From Mycobacterium sp. (lineage in GTDB: Bacteria; Actinomycetota; Actinomycetes; Mycobacteriales; Mycobacteriaceae): a DNA stretch of 36,305 bases. Both the position numbers and the translations under genes were made by a program. This document shows positions 20,044-27,471 of the stretch, piece after piece. Location: contig NZ_VYIK01000042.1 in the NCBI RefSeq assembly GCF_008709575.1, positions 1 through 36,305 of the forward strand, given 5' to 3'. Below the pieces are notes generated by a model. That model was not told where the DNA came from and did no database searches. It saw only the letters and a program-made list of their open reading frames with translations. Positions within the stretch are counted from its first letter, which is position 1; each line of letters opens with the position of its first letter.

Positions 20044-20108
20044 GTAACTTCTGTCACTTCAATCACTCTAAATAACAATCGATTAAATCAGTAACAAATG
20101 TCCCAAAT
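20044..20108 (+). promoter_or_regulatory. 9-bp-spaced GTAAC-like direct repeats, candidate MtrA sites
   Basis: Cluster 1: GTAACTTCT, GTCACTTCA and ATCACTCTA start at 20044, 20053 and 20062. Cluster 2: GTAACAAAT and GTCCCAAAT start at 20091 and 20100. Nine-bp-spaced GTCAC/GTAAC repeats resemble the reported binding sequence of the response regulator MtrA, which controls cell-wall and rpf-type genes. The assignment is inference. Confidence 0.5.
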
Positions 20109-20183
20109 AACACTTTAATCTACTGTTGTTACTAAAAACCCCCGCAGCACACCATGCTCGCGACATTAAACAGGTCCCAACTG

Positions 20184-20213
20184 TTGACAATATTCCCGTC
20201 GGTTTGTTAGACA
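20184..20213 (+). promoter_or_regulatory. Candidate promoter of rpf
   Basis: A perfect -35 TTGACA (20184-20189) is followed, 17-18 bp later, by TTAGAC/TAGACA, a poor -10. Transcription would begin about 40 nt before ATG 20259. The weak -10 would fit activator dependence. Confidence 0.35.
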
Positions 20214-20219
20214 CGTTAA

Positions 20220-20666
<447 letters not shown>

Positions 20667-20672
20667 GGGGGA

Positions 20673-22448
20673 CTACCCGGCGGGTCGCGGCTCGGGCACG
20701 ACGTCGATGCCGGATTCCTTACGCTGCTGGGCGGTGATCGGCGCGGGGGCGTCGGTCAGCGGGTCCACGCCGCCGCCGGACTTCGGAAAGGCGATGACCT
20801 CGCGGATGGAGTCCATGCCCGCCAGCAACGCGACGATGCGGTCCCATCCGAACGCGATGCCGCCGTGCGGCGGTGCACCGAAGGTGAACGCCTCCAACAG
20901 GAACCCGAACTTGTCGCGGGCCTCGGCCGCATCGATGCCCATGACCGCGAACACCCGCTCCTGGATGTCGCGGCGGTGGATGCGGATCGACCCGCCGCCG
21001 ATCTCGTGGCCGTTGCAGACGATGTCGTACCCGTCGGCCAGGGCAGCGCCCGGGTCGATGTCGAAGGTGGCCTCCGATCCGGGTTTGGGGGCGGTGAAGG
21101 CGTGGTGCATCGCGGTCCACGCGCCGGCGCCGACGGCGACGTCCCCGGCGTCGGCGGCCTCGTCGGCGGCTTCGAACAGCGGGAAGTCCACCACCCAGGT
21201 AAACGCCCAGGCGGCCGGGTCGATCAGGTCCAGCCGCTTGGCGATCTCGACGCGAACCGCGCCCAGCAGGGCGCGAGACGCCTTCGCCGGGCCGGCGGAG
21301 AAGAAGACGCAGTCGCCGGGCCCGGCGCCCACCTGCGCGGCCAGGTCGGAGCGTTCGGCATCGGAGAGGTTTTTGGCGACGGGCCCGCCCAGCGTGCCGT
21401 CCTCGCCCACCAGCACATAGGCCAGTCCCTTGTGTCCGCGCTGCCGGGCCCAGTCCTGCCACCCGTCGAGCGTGCGACGCGGCTGCGCTGCTCCGCCGGG
21501 CATCACCACCGCGCCCACGTACGGCGCCTGGAAAACCCGAAAGGCGGTGTCGGCGAAAAACTCTGTGCAGTCGACGAGTTCCAGGCCGAAGCGCAGGTCG
21601 GGCTTGTCGGAGCCGAAGCGGCGCATCGCCTCCTCGTAGCTGATGCGCGGCAGCGGCAACGCGAGATCGTGACCGATCAGCGACCACACCGCCTTGAGCA
21701 CCTGCTCGGAGATCGCGATGACGTCGTCGGCGTCGACGAAGCTCATCTCGATGTCGAGCTGGGTGAATTCGGGCTGGCGGTCGGCGCGGAAATCCTCGTC
21801 GCGGTAGCAGCGCGCGATCTGGTAGTAGCGGTCCATGCCGGCCACCATGAGCAACTGCTTGAACAACTGGGGGCTTTGCGGCAACGCGTAGAACGAGCCG
21901 GGTCGCAGCCGCGCCGGCACCAGGAAATCCCGGGCCCCCTCCGGGGTGGAGCGGGTCAGCGTCGGGGTCTCAATCTCGACGAAGCCGTGCTCGGCCAGCA
22001 CCGCGCGGGCGGCGGCATTGACCCTGGAGCGCAACCGAAGAGCCCCGCCCGGGCCGTCGCGCCGCAGGTCGAGGTAGCGGTATTTGAGCCGGATCTCCTC
22101 CCCGGCGGGCTCGTCGAGCTGGAACGGCAGCGGTGCGCACTCGCCGAGCACGCTCAGCGACGTCACGTTGACCTCGACCTCGCCGGTGGCGATCTCCGGG
22201 TTGGCGTTGCCCGGCGGGCGGACCTCGACGACTCCCTCGACGGCGATGCAGAACTCGGTGCGCAGCCGGTGTGCCTGGGCCAGCACGTCGGCGGCGCGAA
22301 ACACCACCTGGGACACCCCCGACGCGTCGCGCAGGTCGACGAAGATCACCCCGCCGTGGTCGCGGCGATGCGCCACCCACCCGGCCAGCATCACCTTCTG
22401 GCCGGCGTCGGTGGCGCGCAAGGACCCGGCGGCGTGGCTGCGCAGCAC
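20673..22448 (-). CDS. aspS: Aspartyl-tRNA synthetase (probably non-discriminating)
   Basis: A 591-residue class IIb synthetase of the bacterial type. It has an N-terminal OB anticodon domain ([20 protein letters not shown]), a catalytic core with [31 protein letters not shown] and [23 protein letters not shown], a GAD insertion, and the C-terminal motif 3 region [16 protein letters not shown]. Mycobacterial AspRS also charges tRNA(Asn), later amidated by GatCAB; this follows from the lineage. GTG 22448 has GAAGGAG 5 nt upstream and gives the family N-terminus. Six bp separate its stop from the rpf stop. Confidence 0.97.
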   Translation of the reverse strand: MLRSHAAGSLRATDAGQKVMLAGWVAHRRDHGGVIFVDLRDASGVSQVVFRAADVLAQAHRLRTEFCIAVEGVVEVRPPGNANPEIATGEVEVNVTSLSVLGECAPLPFQLDEPAGEEIRLKYRYLDLRRDGPGGALRLRSRVNAAARAVLAEHGFVEIETPTLTRSTPEGARDFLVPARLRPGSFYALPQSPQLFKQLLMVAGMDRYYQIARCYRDEDFRADRQPEFTQLDIEMSFVDADDVIAISEQVLKAVWSLIGHDLALPLPRISYEEAMRRFGSDKPDLRFGLELVDCTEFFADTAFRVFQAPYVGAVVMPGGAAQPRRTLDGWQDWARQRGHKGLAYVLVGEDGTLGGPVAKNLSDAERSDLAAQVGAGPGDCVFFSAGPAKASRALLGAVRVEIAKRLDLIDPAAWAFTWVVDFPLFEAADEAADAGDVAVGAGAWTAMHHAFTAPKPGSEATFDIDPGAALADGYDIVCNGHEIGGGSIRIHRRDIQERVFAVMGIDAAEARDKFGFLLEAFTFGAPPHGGIAFGWDRIVALLAGMDSIREVIAFPKSGGGVDPLTDAPAPITAQQRKESGIDVVPEPRPAG

Positions 22449-22502
22449 AGCTACTCCTTCGACTGGGATACGACCGCCCAGTCTAGAGGGGGTAATTTCG
22501 CA

Positions 22503-22694
22503 CCCATCAGCACACGCATCGCCGTTGTCGGCCCCGGCGCTGTCGGCACGACAGTCGCGGCGCTGCTGCACGCCGCCGGCAACCCGGTGCTGGTGTGCGG
22601 ACGCACGCCGCGCGACCGGATCGAACTGCGGCCCGACGGCGCCGAGCCCATCGTGGTGCCCCTGCTGGCCGCTGCCAGCGACGGGCCGGGCTGA
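22503..22694 (+). pseudogene. Ketopantoate-reductase-like remnant (Rv2573-like), ends only
   Basis: The frame encodes an N-terminal Rossmann motif [15 protein letters not shown], then [21 protein letters not shown]. It passes straight into [12 protein letters not shown] and a stop. The Rv2573 family has about 250 residues, and, as I remember it, the M. tuberculosis protein ends in a similar [11 protein letters not shown]. About 180 residues, including the catalytic helical domain, are therefore missing, with a junction near 22653-22664. No ATG, GTG or TTG start is available in frame near the expected N-terminus. It faces away from aspS, the ancestral position. Confidence 0.78.
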
Positions 22695-22748
22695 GCCGAT
22701 GCGGGCCGATTGCGCGGCTCGGCGTCGGCGATGTGGGAAGCTGACCCC

Positions 22749-23624
22749 ATGACCTTCAACGAGGGCATGCAGATCGACACCAGCACGACGTCGTCATCGG
22801 GTGCCGGCCGGCAGATCGCGATCGGCGGCGGCCTGGGCGGGCTGCTGATCGTGGTGGTCGCCATGCTCATGGGTGTCGATCCCGGCGGCGTGACGAGCCA
22901 GCAGCCGGTGAACACCCGCGACGACGTCGCACCCGGTTTCGACTTGAACACCTGCCGCACCGGCGCCGACGCCAACAAGTACGTGCAGTGCCGGGTGGTG
23001 GCCACCGGCAACTCCGTGGACGCGGTCTGGAAGCAGCTGATGCGCGGCTACACCCGCCCGCGCACGGTGCTGTTCAGCGGCCGGGTCGACACCGGTTGCG
23101 GGCCGGCCACCAGCGACGTCGGACCGTTCTACTGTCCGGTGGACAAGACCGCCTATTTCGACACCGGGTTCTTCCAGGTGCTCGTGGCCCAATTCGGTTC
23201 CAGCGGTGGACCATTGGCGCAGGAGTACGTGGTGGCTCACGAGTACGGCCACCATGTGCAGAATTTGTTGGGGATACTGGGCCGCGCCCAGCACGGCGCG
23301 CGCGGTGCCGGCGGCAACGGCGTGCGGACCGAGCTGCAGGCCGACTGTTATGCGGGAGTCTGGGCGCACTACGCGTCGATCACCAAACAGGAAAGCACCG
23401 GGGTTCCGTTCCTGAAACCGTTGAGCGACAAGGACATCGCCGACGCCCTTTCGGCGGCGGCGGCGGTGGGCGACGACCGGATCCAGCGGCGTGCGACCGG
23501 GCGCACCAACCCCGAGTCGTGGACCCACGGGTCGTCCGAGCAGCGGCAACACTGGTTCACCGTCGGCTACCAGACCGGTGATCCCGACCAGTGTGACACG
23601 TTCGGTGCCGCGGATCTGGGTTAA
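22749..23624 (+). CDS. Membrane-anchored neutral zinc metallopeptidase, YpfJ family (Rv2575-like)
   Basis: A 291-residue protein with a short cytoplasmic N-terminus, one membrane segment (about residues 24-43) and an extracytoplasmic peptidase domain. The zinc-binding H-E-Y-G-H-H is at 164-169, and Glu195 in T-E-L-Q-A-D is the likely third ligand. Several Cys residues (69, 81, 117, 129, 200) could form disulfides. ATG 22749 is preceded by GGGAAG and matches the M. tuberculosis start. The substrate is unknown. Confidence 0.93.
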   Translation: MTFNEGMQIDTSTTSSSGAGRQIAIGGGLGGLLIVVVAMLMGVDPGGVTSQQPVNTRDDVAPGFDLNTCRTGADANKYVQCRVVATGNSVDAVWKQLMRGYTRPRTVLFSGRVDTGCGPATSDVGPFYCPVDKTAYFDTGFFQVLVAQFGSSGGPLAQEYVVAHEYGHHVQNLLGILGRAQHGARGAGGNGVRTELQADCYAGVWAHYASITKQESTGVPFLKPLSDKDIADALSAAAAVGDDRIQRRATGRTNPESWTHGSSEQRQHWFTVGYQTGDPDQCDTFGAADLG

Positions 23625-23708
23625 GCCCGGCGCAGCATAAATGCTGAGCACAGGCTGAGATATGGCCTGGCCCAGACTCAATCCCGAAGTCGGGCCCGGA
23701 CTGTGCCT

Positions 23709-23714
23709 TAAGCT
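23709..23714 (+). promoter_or_regulatory. -10 element of the duplicated-domain protein gene
   Basis: TAAGCT (23709-23714) is 7 nt before GTG 23722 with no Shine-Dalgarno between, consistent with a leaderless transcript. Confidence 0.45.
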
Positions 23715-23721
23715 GGCCCCC

Positions 23722-24747
23722 GTGACCGATGATGGCGACGCGCCGAAAACCAACAAGACCTTCAAGTGGGCGCTGGGCGCGGTGACGTTCCTGGCGGTGC
23801 TGGCCACCGCGCTCGCCGCGTTCATGCTCTTCGGCGGATCCGACAACCCGTCCGGGTCCAAGCACACCTCCGGCTCGGGCCTGGACATGGCGGCCGGGGT
23901 GGCCAGCGCCGCTGACACCGGGCCGGTCACCGTGATCACCGAGGATCCCAGCTGCGCGGCGTGGACCGCGATCAACAACGCGCTGTCCAGTAACGGCGAA
24001 GGTATCTGGAACGACCGCGATCGGTCGGTCCCGGCCTCCCAGTGGGACCAGAAGCAGCGCGCTCAGTTCATGGCCGCCGGCCAGTCGATGCGCTCCGCCG
24101 CTGCGCAGACCACCGGATTGGTGAAGTTGACCCCGCACCGGGTGATGCGGGAACTCTACGAGCAGTTCATCGTCTACGCGCGCGCCTATGCCGAGCGTAT
24201 CCCCAAGTACGTCCCGGCCGACAACAACTTGGCCGGCACCGCCAACAGCGCCTCGTCCGCGCTCGGAGCGATCTGCGCCGCCATCGCCGACGGCGCGGCT
24301 GCGGCGCGGGGCCCGCTCGTCCCGCCGGCTCCGGCGCCCGCTCACATCCCTGCAGTGGGCAATCCCACCAACCCCCGGCCGTTTTTGACCGGCCCGAATC
24401 CGGTGTGCCCGGAATGGCAGTCGGCGCTGGAGCAGTTCGGCAAGAACACCGCCGCCTGGCTCGAGATCGACCCGAACATCCCGGCCATCTACTGGAACAA
24501 GGACCAAAAAGCCGTCAACTACGCCGTCGCCCCGGTGATGAACGCCTACGCCGGCAAGATGGAACAGCTTGGCCGGCAAAGCGGCAACGCGACCTGGCAG
24601 GATCTGGCCAATCTGGCGTCGGAATATCGGCGCGCGTTCGTCGTCGCGCTGCCCACCTACGCCCCGGCCGACAACCATCTGGCCAACGCCTCCAACTTCT
24701 TGTCGACGTTGATCCTGGGCGCCTGTTCGGCGGCCGGCACGGCGTAA
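23722..24747 (+). CDS. Membrane-anchored protein with duplicated Cys-to-Cys domain, unknown function
   Basis: A 341-residue protein I do not recognise. Residues 1-15 are polar, 16-38 form one membrane segment, and the rest should lie outside the membrane. Two repeats follow, about 78-185 and 229-335. Each opens with C-x-x-W, carries P-A-D-N-x-L 86-87 residues later (165 and 315), and ends with G-A-x-C exactly 20 residues after that Pro. Each repeat probably closes a disulfide. A Pro-rich linker (198-222) joins them. GTG 23722 is chosen because it follows a -10 element and removes an untypical N-terminal stretch. It is in the place where H37Rv has Rv2576c, but on the opposite strand. Confidence 0.82.
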   Translation: MTDDGDAPKTNKTFKWALGAVTFLAVLATALAAFMLFGGSDNPSGSKHTSGSGLDMAAGVASAADTGPVTVITEDPSCAAWTAINNALSSNGEGIWNDRDRSVPASQWDQKQRAQFMAAGQSMRSAAAQTTGLVKLTPHRVMRELYEQFIVYARAYAERIPKYVPADNNLAGTANSASSALGAICAAIADGAAAARGPLVPPAPAPAHIPAVGNPTNPRPFLTGPNPVCPEWQSALEQFGKNTAAWLEIDPNIPAIYWNKDQKAVNYAVAPVMNAYAGKMEQLGRQSGNATWQDLANLASEYRRAFVVALPTYAPADNHLANASNFLSTLILGACSAAGTA

Positions 24748-24766
24748 ATCGTCCCCGCATCCACGC

Positions 24767-24796
24767 AACCGGGGCACGCCGCGGCGTGCCCCGGTT
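24767..24796. terminator. Perfect 30-bp palindrome between convergent genes
   Basis: AACCGGGGCACGCCG is followed directly by its exact reverse complement. It lies 19 bp after the duplicated-domain protein stop and 15 bp from the EsxN-like stop, so it can serve as a bidirectional terminator. Only a short T run (3) follows on the plus strand. Confidence 0.75.
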
Positions 24797-24811
24797 TCGT
24801 GGGTGAGCGCT

Positions 24812-25096
24812 TCAGGCCCAGCTGGAGCCGACGGCGCTGTCGGTGGACGCCATGTTGTTGCCGGCGGTCTGCACCTTCTGGCCGTGGGCGTTGGCCTGTT
24901 CGTAGATCACCTGGAAATTGCGACCCAACGCGGTGATGAACTCCTGGCAGGCGGCCGAGCCCGCACCACCCCAGAAGTCACCGGCGGCCAACACGTCACG
25001 AATGATGGCCTGGTGCTCGGCCTCCAACGCCGCAGCCTGGGCGCGGATCGTCGCACCGTGCGCGTCGACGTCGGCGAACTGGTAGTTGATCGACAT
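24812..25096 (-). CDS. WXG100 protein, EsxN/EsxI/EsxL/EsxV type
   Basis: A 94-residue type VII secretion substrate of the Mtb9.9 subfamily, almost identical in pattern to EsxN (MSINYQFADVDAHGATIRAQ ... NNMASTDSAVGSSWA). The W-x-G turn is F-W-G-G (Trp42). It forms a 1:1 helical-hairpin dimer with its upstream partner and is exported by ESX-5. AGGAG lies 6 nt before ATG 25096, overlapping the end of the partner gene 9 bp upstream. Last gene of the PE-PPE-Esx-Esx cassette. Confidence 0.93.
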   Translation of the reverse strand: MSINYQFADVDAHGATIRAQAAALEAEHQAIIRDVLAAGDFWGGAGSAACQEFITALGRNFQVIYEQANAHGQKVQTAGNNMASTDSAVGSSWA

Positions 25097-25105
25097 GGTC
25101 TTCTC

Positions 25106-25402
25106 CTAGCTGCTCAGGATCTGCTGCGAAGCTTGTTCTTGGGCTTCGTAGTTGGCCGCGTCGCGGATCAGCCCGTCGCGCACCCCGTGCAGCATGTTGA
25201 CAATGTTGCGGAACGCCTGGTTCATCTGGCCCATCGTGTCGTAGGAGGTCGACTGCGCGGTGCCGCTCCAGCCGGCCCCGGCGATGTTGACCGAGGACGC
25301 CCACATCTTGCGGGCTTCGTCCTCGACGGTCTGGGCGTGCATGTCGAACCGGCCCGCCATGTCGCGCATGGCGTTCGGGTCGGTCATAAAACGAGTGGTC
25401 AT
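25106..25402 (-). CDS. WXG100 protein, EsxM/EsxJ/EsxK/EsxW type (QILSS family)
   Basis: A 98-residue Esx partner with the Q-I-L-S-S terminus that names its subfamily. The W-x-G turn is G-W-S-G (Trp45). The C-terminal type VII export motif Y-x-x-x-D/E is Y-E-A-Q-E (Tyr85-Glu89), so this subunit should carry the export signal for the pair. AGGAAAA precedes ATG 25402. It sits 55 bp after the PPE gene and 9 bp before the EsxN-like gene. Confidence 0.93.
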   Translation of the reverse strand: MTTRFMTDPNAMRDMAGRFDMHAQTVEDEARKMWASSVNIAGAGWSGTAQSTSYDTMGQMNQAFRNIVNMLHGVRDGLIRDAANYEAQEQASQQILSS

Positions 25403-25457
25403 TTTTCCTGTGCTCCTTACCGTGATGGCATTGACGGGTGCTGGATGTTGCCTCGGA

Positions 25458-26651
25458 TTACCCGGCGGCCGGTGACTTGGGTACCACCTTGGGTGCCTTG
25501 GCGGCCAGGCTGGCCAGACCGCGCCCGCTCATCGCGCCCAGCAGCGCGTGGCCGAACGGACCCCCGGGCATCGCCGACGCCGCGGGCGCGGGCACGCTGG
25601 TGTTCGGCAGTACCGGTGCCGCCCGGGTGATGGCGCCGGTCGCCGCTTCCGACCACGCGTGCGGCACCGAGAGCCCGCCCAGTGCGGTGGCACGGCCGAG
25701 CTGCGCGCTCACCGAGGACCCCCAGTTCTGCAGCTGGCTGGCCACGCTGCCCACGATGGCCTGCATCTTGCCGTCGACCAGCGAGGCGACGCTGTTCAGC
25801 AGCGTCTCGCCGCCCATGCCGGCGACGCCGGCGGCGCCACGCGCGGCTGTGCTGCCCATGCTCATGAACATCCGGGCCGGCATGCTGGCCATCATCGACC
25901 CGTAGTAGGCGCCCATCATCGTCAGGTAGATCGGCTCGATGCTGGCGCTGGACAGGCCCGAACCGCTCAGTGCGCCGGTGATCGCCGAGGTGACGTCGCC
26001 GGTGTAGGCGCCCAGCCCCACGTCGGTCAGCAGGGGGTCGAGAACCGACGTTATCCCCGAGATCACCGAGCCGGTGACGGAGGCCGAATGTGCCGCCGCA
26101 GCCGACTGGACGACCTGGGCGCTGCCGTTGGTGGCCGCCGCCGGGGCGGCCATCTGGGGCAGCGCCGTCGTCTGCGTCGACGCGACCGCGTAGGTGTTCA
26201 TCGCGGTGGCGTCCTGCACCCACATCTCGGCGTACTGCGCCTCGTTGGCCGCGATCGCCGGGGTGTTCTGGCCGAAGAAGTTGGTCGCGATCAACGTCAG
26301 CAGCTGGGCCCGGTTGGTGAAGACCAGCGCCGGCGGCACCGTCGCCGAGTAGGCCGCCTCGTAGGCGTTGACCGCCGCGACGGCCTGCGCCGCGGTTTGG
26401 GCGGCCTGCGCCGAGGTCTCGGTCAGCCACGCCACATAGGGTTCGACCGCCGCCACCATCAGTTGCGACGACGGTCCCGTCCAGGAGCCGCTGGCCAGGT
26501 TCGTGACGATCGTCTTGAAGGAGGTCGCCGTCGTCTGCAGGTCGTTGGCCAGCCCCTGCCAGCCCGCCGCCGCGGCCGCCAGCGGCCCCGATCCCGGTCC
26601 GGTGTACATCAGGGTGGAGTTGACCTCTGGCGGAAGGAAACTGAAAATCAT
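25458..26651 (-). CDS. PPE family protein, SVP subgroup
   Basis: A 397-residue PPE protein. Pro7-Pro8-Glu9 gives the family name; the PPE domain with W-T-G (57-59) spans about 1-175. The SVP signature G-x-x-S-V-P-x-x-W is at 325-333 (G-G-L-S-V-P-H-A-W). The end S-P-A-A-G resembles the C-terminus of PPE18 and relatives as I recall it. PPE domains pair with PE proteins through helical bundles and are exported by ESX-5; several SVP members modulate host receptors. ATG 26651 places P-P-E correctly and is 14 bp after the PE stop. Confidence 0.93.
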   Translation of the reverse strand: MIFSFLPPEVNSTLMYTGPGSGPLAAAAAGWQGLANDLQTTATSFKTIVTNLASGSWTGPSSQLMVAAVEPYVAWLTETSAQAAQTAAQAVAAVNAYEAAYSATVPPALVFTNRAQLLTLIATNFFGQNTPAIAANEAQYAEMWVQDATAMNTYAVASTQTTALPQMAAPAAATNGSAQVVQSAAAAHSASVTGSVISGITSVLDPLLTDVGLGAYTGDVTSAITGALSGSGLSSASIEPIYLTMMGAYYGSMMASMPARMFMSMGSTAARGAAGVAGMGGETLLNSVASLVDGKMQAIVGSVASQLQNWGSSVSAQLGRATALGGLSVPHAWSEAATGAITRAAPVLPNTSVPAPAASAMPGGPFGHALLGAMSGRGLASLAAKAPKVVPKSPAAG

Positions 26652-26665
26652 CGAGGAGGGGCTCC

Positions 26666-26965
26666 TTAGCGGGCGGTGAGCGCGTTGGCGGCTTCGGCGG
26701 CCGAGTAACACCCCGCACTGCCCTGCAGGTTGTTGACCACCTGGGTGTGGATCTGCTCGGCCATCGCGGCCAGCGCCTGGTACTTCTGCGCTTGCACGGC
26801 GAACTGCGCGGCCACCAGATTCGACACCACGTCAGCGGCCGGCGGCGCGACCGCGGTGGTCGGCCCGGCGGCGACTTTGTTCTGGGCGGCCATCGCCGCC
26901 CCGACCCCCGCTAAATCACCGGATGCCGCCGTGAGCATTTCCGGTTCGCTCGTCACCCAGGACAT
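26666..26965 (-). CDS. PE family protein, PE domain only
   Basis: A 99-residue protein consisting of just the PE domain. Pro8-Glu9 is correctly placed when translation starts at ATG 26965; the preceding in-frame TTG (26968) would shift it. The C-terminal secretion motif Y-x-x-x-E is Y-S-A-A-E (87-91). AGGAGGAGGG is 4-13 nt upstream, a very strong ribosome-binding site. It should form a heterodimer with the PPE protein encoded next. First gene of the cassette. Confidence 0.93.
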   Translation of the reverse strand: MSWVTSEPEMLTAASGDLAGVGAAMAAQNKVAAGPTTAVAPPAADVVSNLVAAQFAVQAQKYQALAAMAEQIHTQVVNNLQGSAGCYSAAEAANALTAR

Positions 26966-27069
26966 CAAGCCCTCCTCCTTCGTGTCATCGTTCGTATCAT
27001 CAAAGCCCGCGGTCGAAGCTTTGTTAACCCCCCGGTTCTGTTAACTCGCCGGAGAGTAGGCGCCAAAAC

Positions 27070-27112
27070 CTGTCGCTCAAATACTATGCGGGCGCGCCCG
27101 CTTCAGCGACAG
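27070..27112 (-). promoter_or_regulatory. Nested inverted repeat around a candidate PE-PPE-Esx promoter
   Basis: Outer arms CTGTCGCT (27070-27077) and AGCGACAG (27105-27112) enclose the perfect palindrome GCGGGCGCGCCCGC (27088-27101) and the minus-strand -10 TAGTAT (27086-27081). The arrangement looks like a promoter bracketed by operator half-sites. It implies a leader of about 110 nt before the PE start. Confidence 0.45.
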
Positions 27113-27223
27113 TTTCAACAGATTCACATTTCGCGGGCGTTTCATCCCGGTTGCCGGTATTTGCGCAGGTCGAGCGCGGTTGTTTCATCAACGGCCTGAG
27201 TCGAGGCGACCTAAGATTTGGCT

Positions 27224-27289
27224 GTGAATTTATGGCCGCGACGGCCGTCCCCCGAAATGGCGCGCGAGCCCGATCGGCGGTCACGCTAA
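27224..27289 (+). CDS. Possible 21-residue leaderless small ORF
   Basis: The frame opens at a GTG placed 6 nt after TAAGAT (27212-27217), the same geometry as the two vapB genes in this window. It encodes MNLWPRRPSPEMAREPDRRS plus Arg, rich in Arg and Pro, ending at TAA 27287-27289. It lies 182 bp before the phosphatase gene and could be a leader peptide or chance. Mycobacteria express many such small leaderless ORFs. Confidence 0.25.
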   Translation: MNLWPRRPSPEMAREPDRRSR

Positions 27290-27471
27290 AAGTGCGTGAC
27301 GCAAAACGCGCGGGCGCAATCATAGTCGTCGGTCAACCCCCTTCGGCTCTGTGGCGAGTCGGCCCAGCCCCCGGGCTCACGTGTCGCCGAGCAACGCTGC
27401 CAACATAACACGCTCCCCGTCGGGCAGCCGAGCCCGTGAAATCCGCGGCCGGCTCGGGTAGGAAGCAGGTC

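Larger units (their letters stand above)
26966..27471. other. 506-bp intergenic region between PE and phosphatase genes
   Basis: No convincing long gene. It contains two GTTAAC copies 17 bp apart (27023-27028 and 27040-27045), a nested inverted repeat with a -10 candidate for the PE operon (27070-27112), and a plus-strand -10 TAAGAT (27212-27217). That hexamer is 6 nt before GTG 27224, which opens a 21-codon frame. The last 180 bp before the phosphatase ATG show nothing clear beyond a ribosome-binding site. Confidence 0.6.

Noticed and set aside
20865..22694. A 609-codon plus-strand frame opposite aspS
   Set aside because: Only its last 60 or so codons, beyond the aspS start, are meaningful (ketopantoate-reductase-like remnant); the rest is a shadow.
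27084..27323. A 79-codon minus-strand frame in the same gap
   Set aside because: It overlaps the nested inverted repeat and candidate promoter and has no start signals.
27151..27408. An 85-codon plus-strand frame upstream of the phosphatase
   Set aside because: No ribosome-binding site, promoter or recognisable motif; composition is not protein-like.
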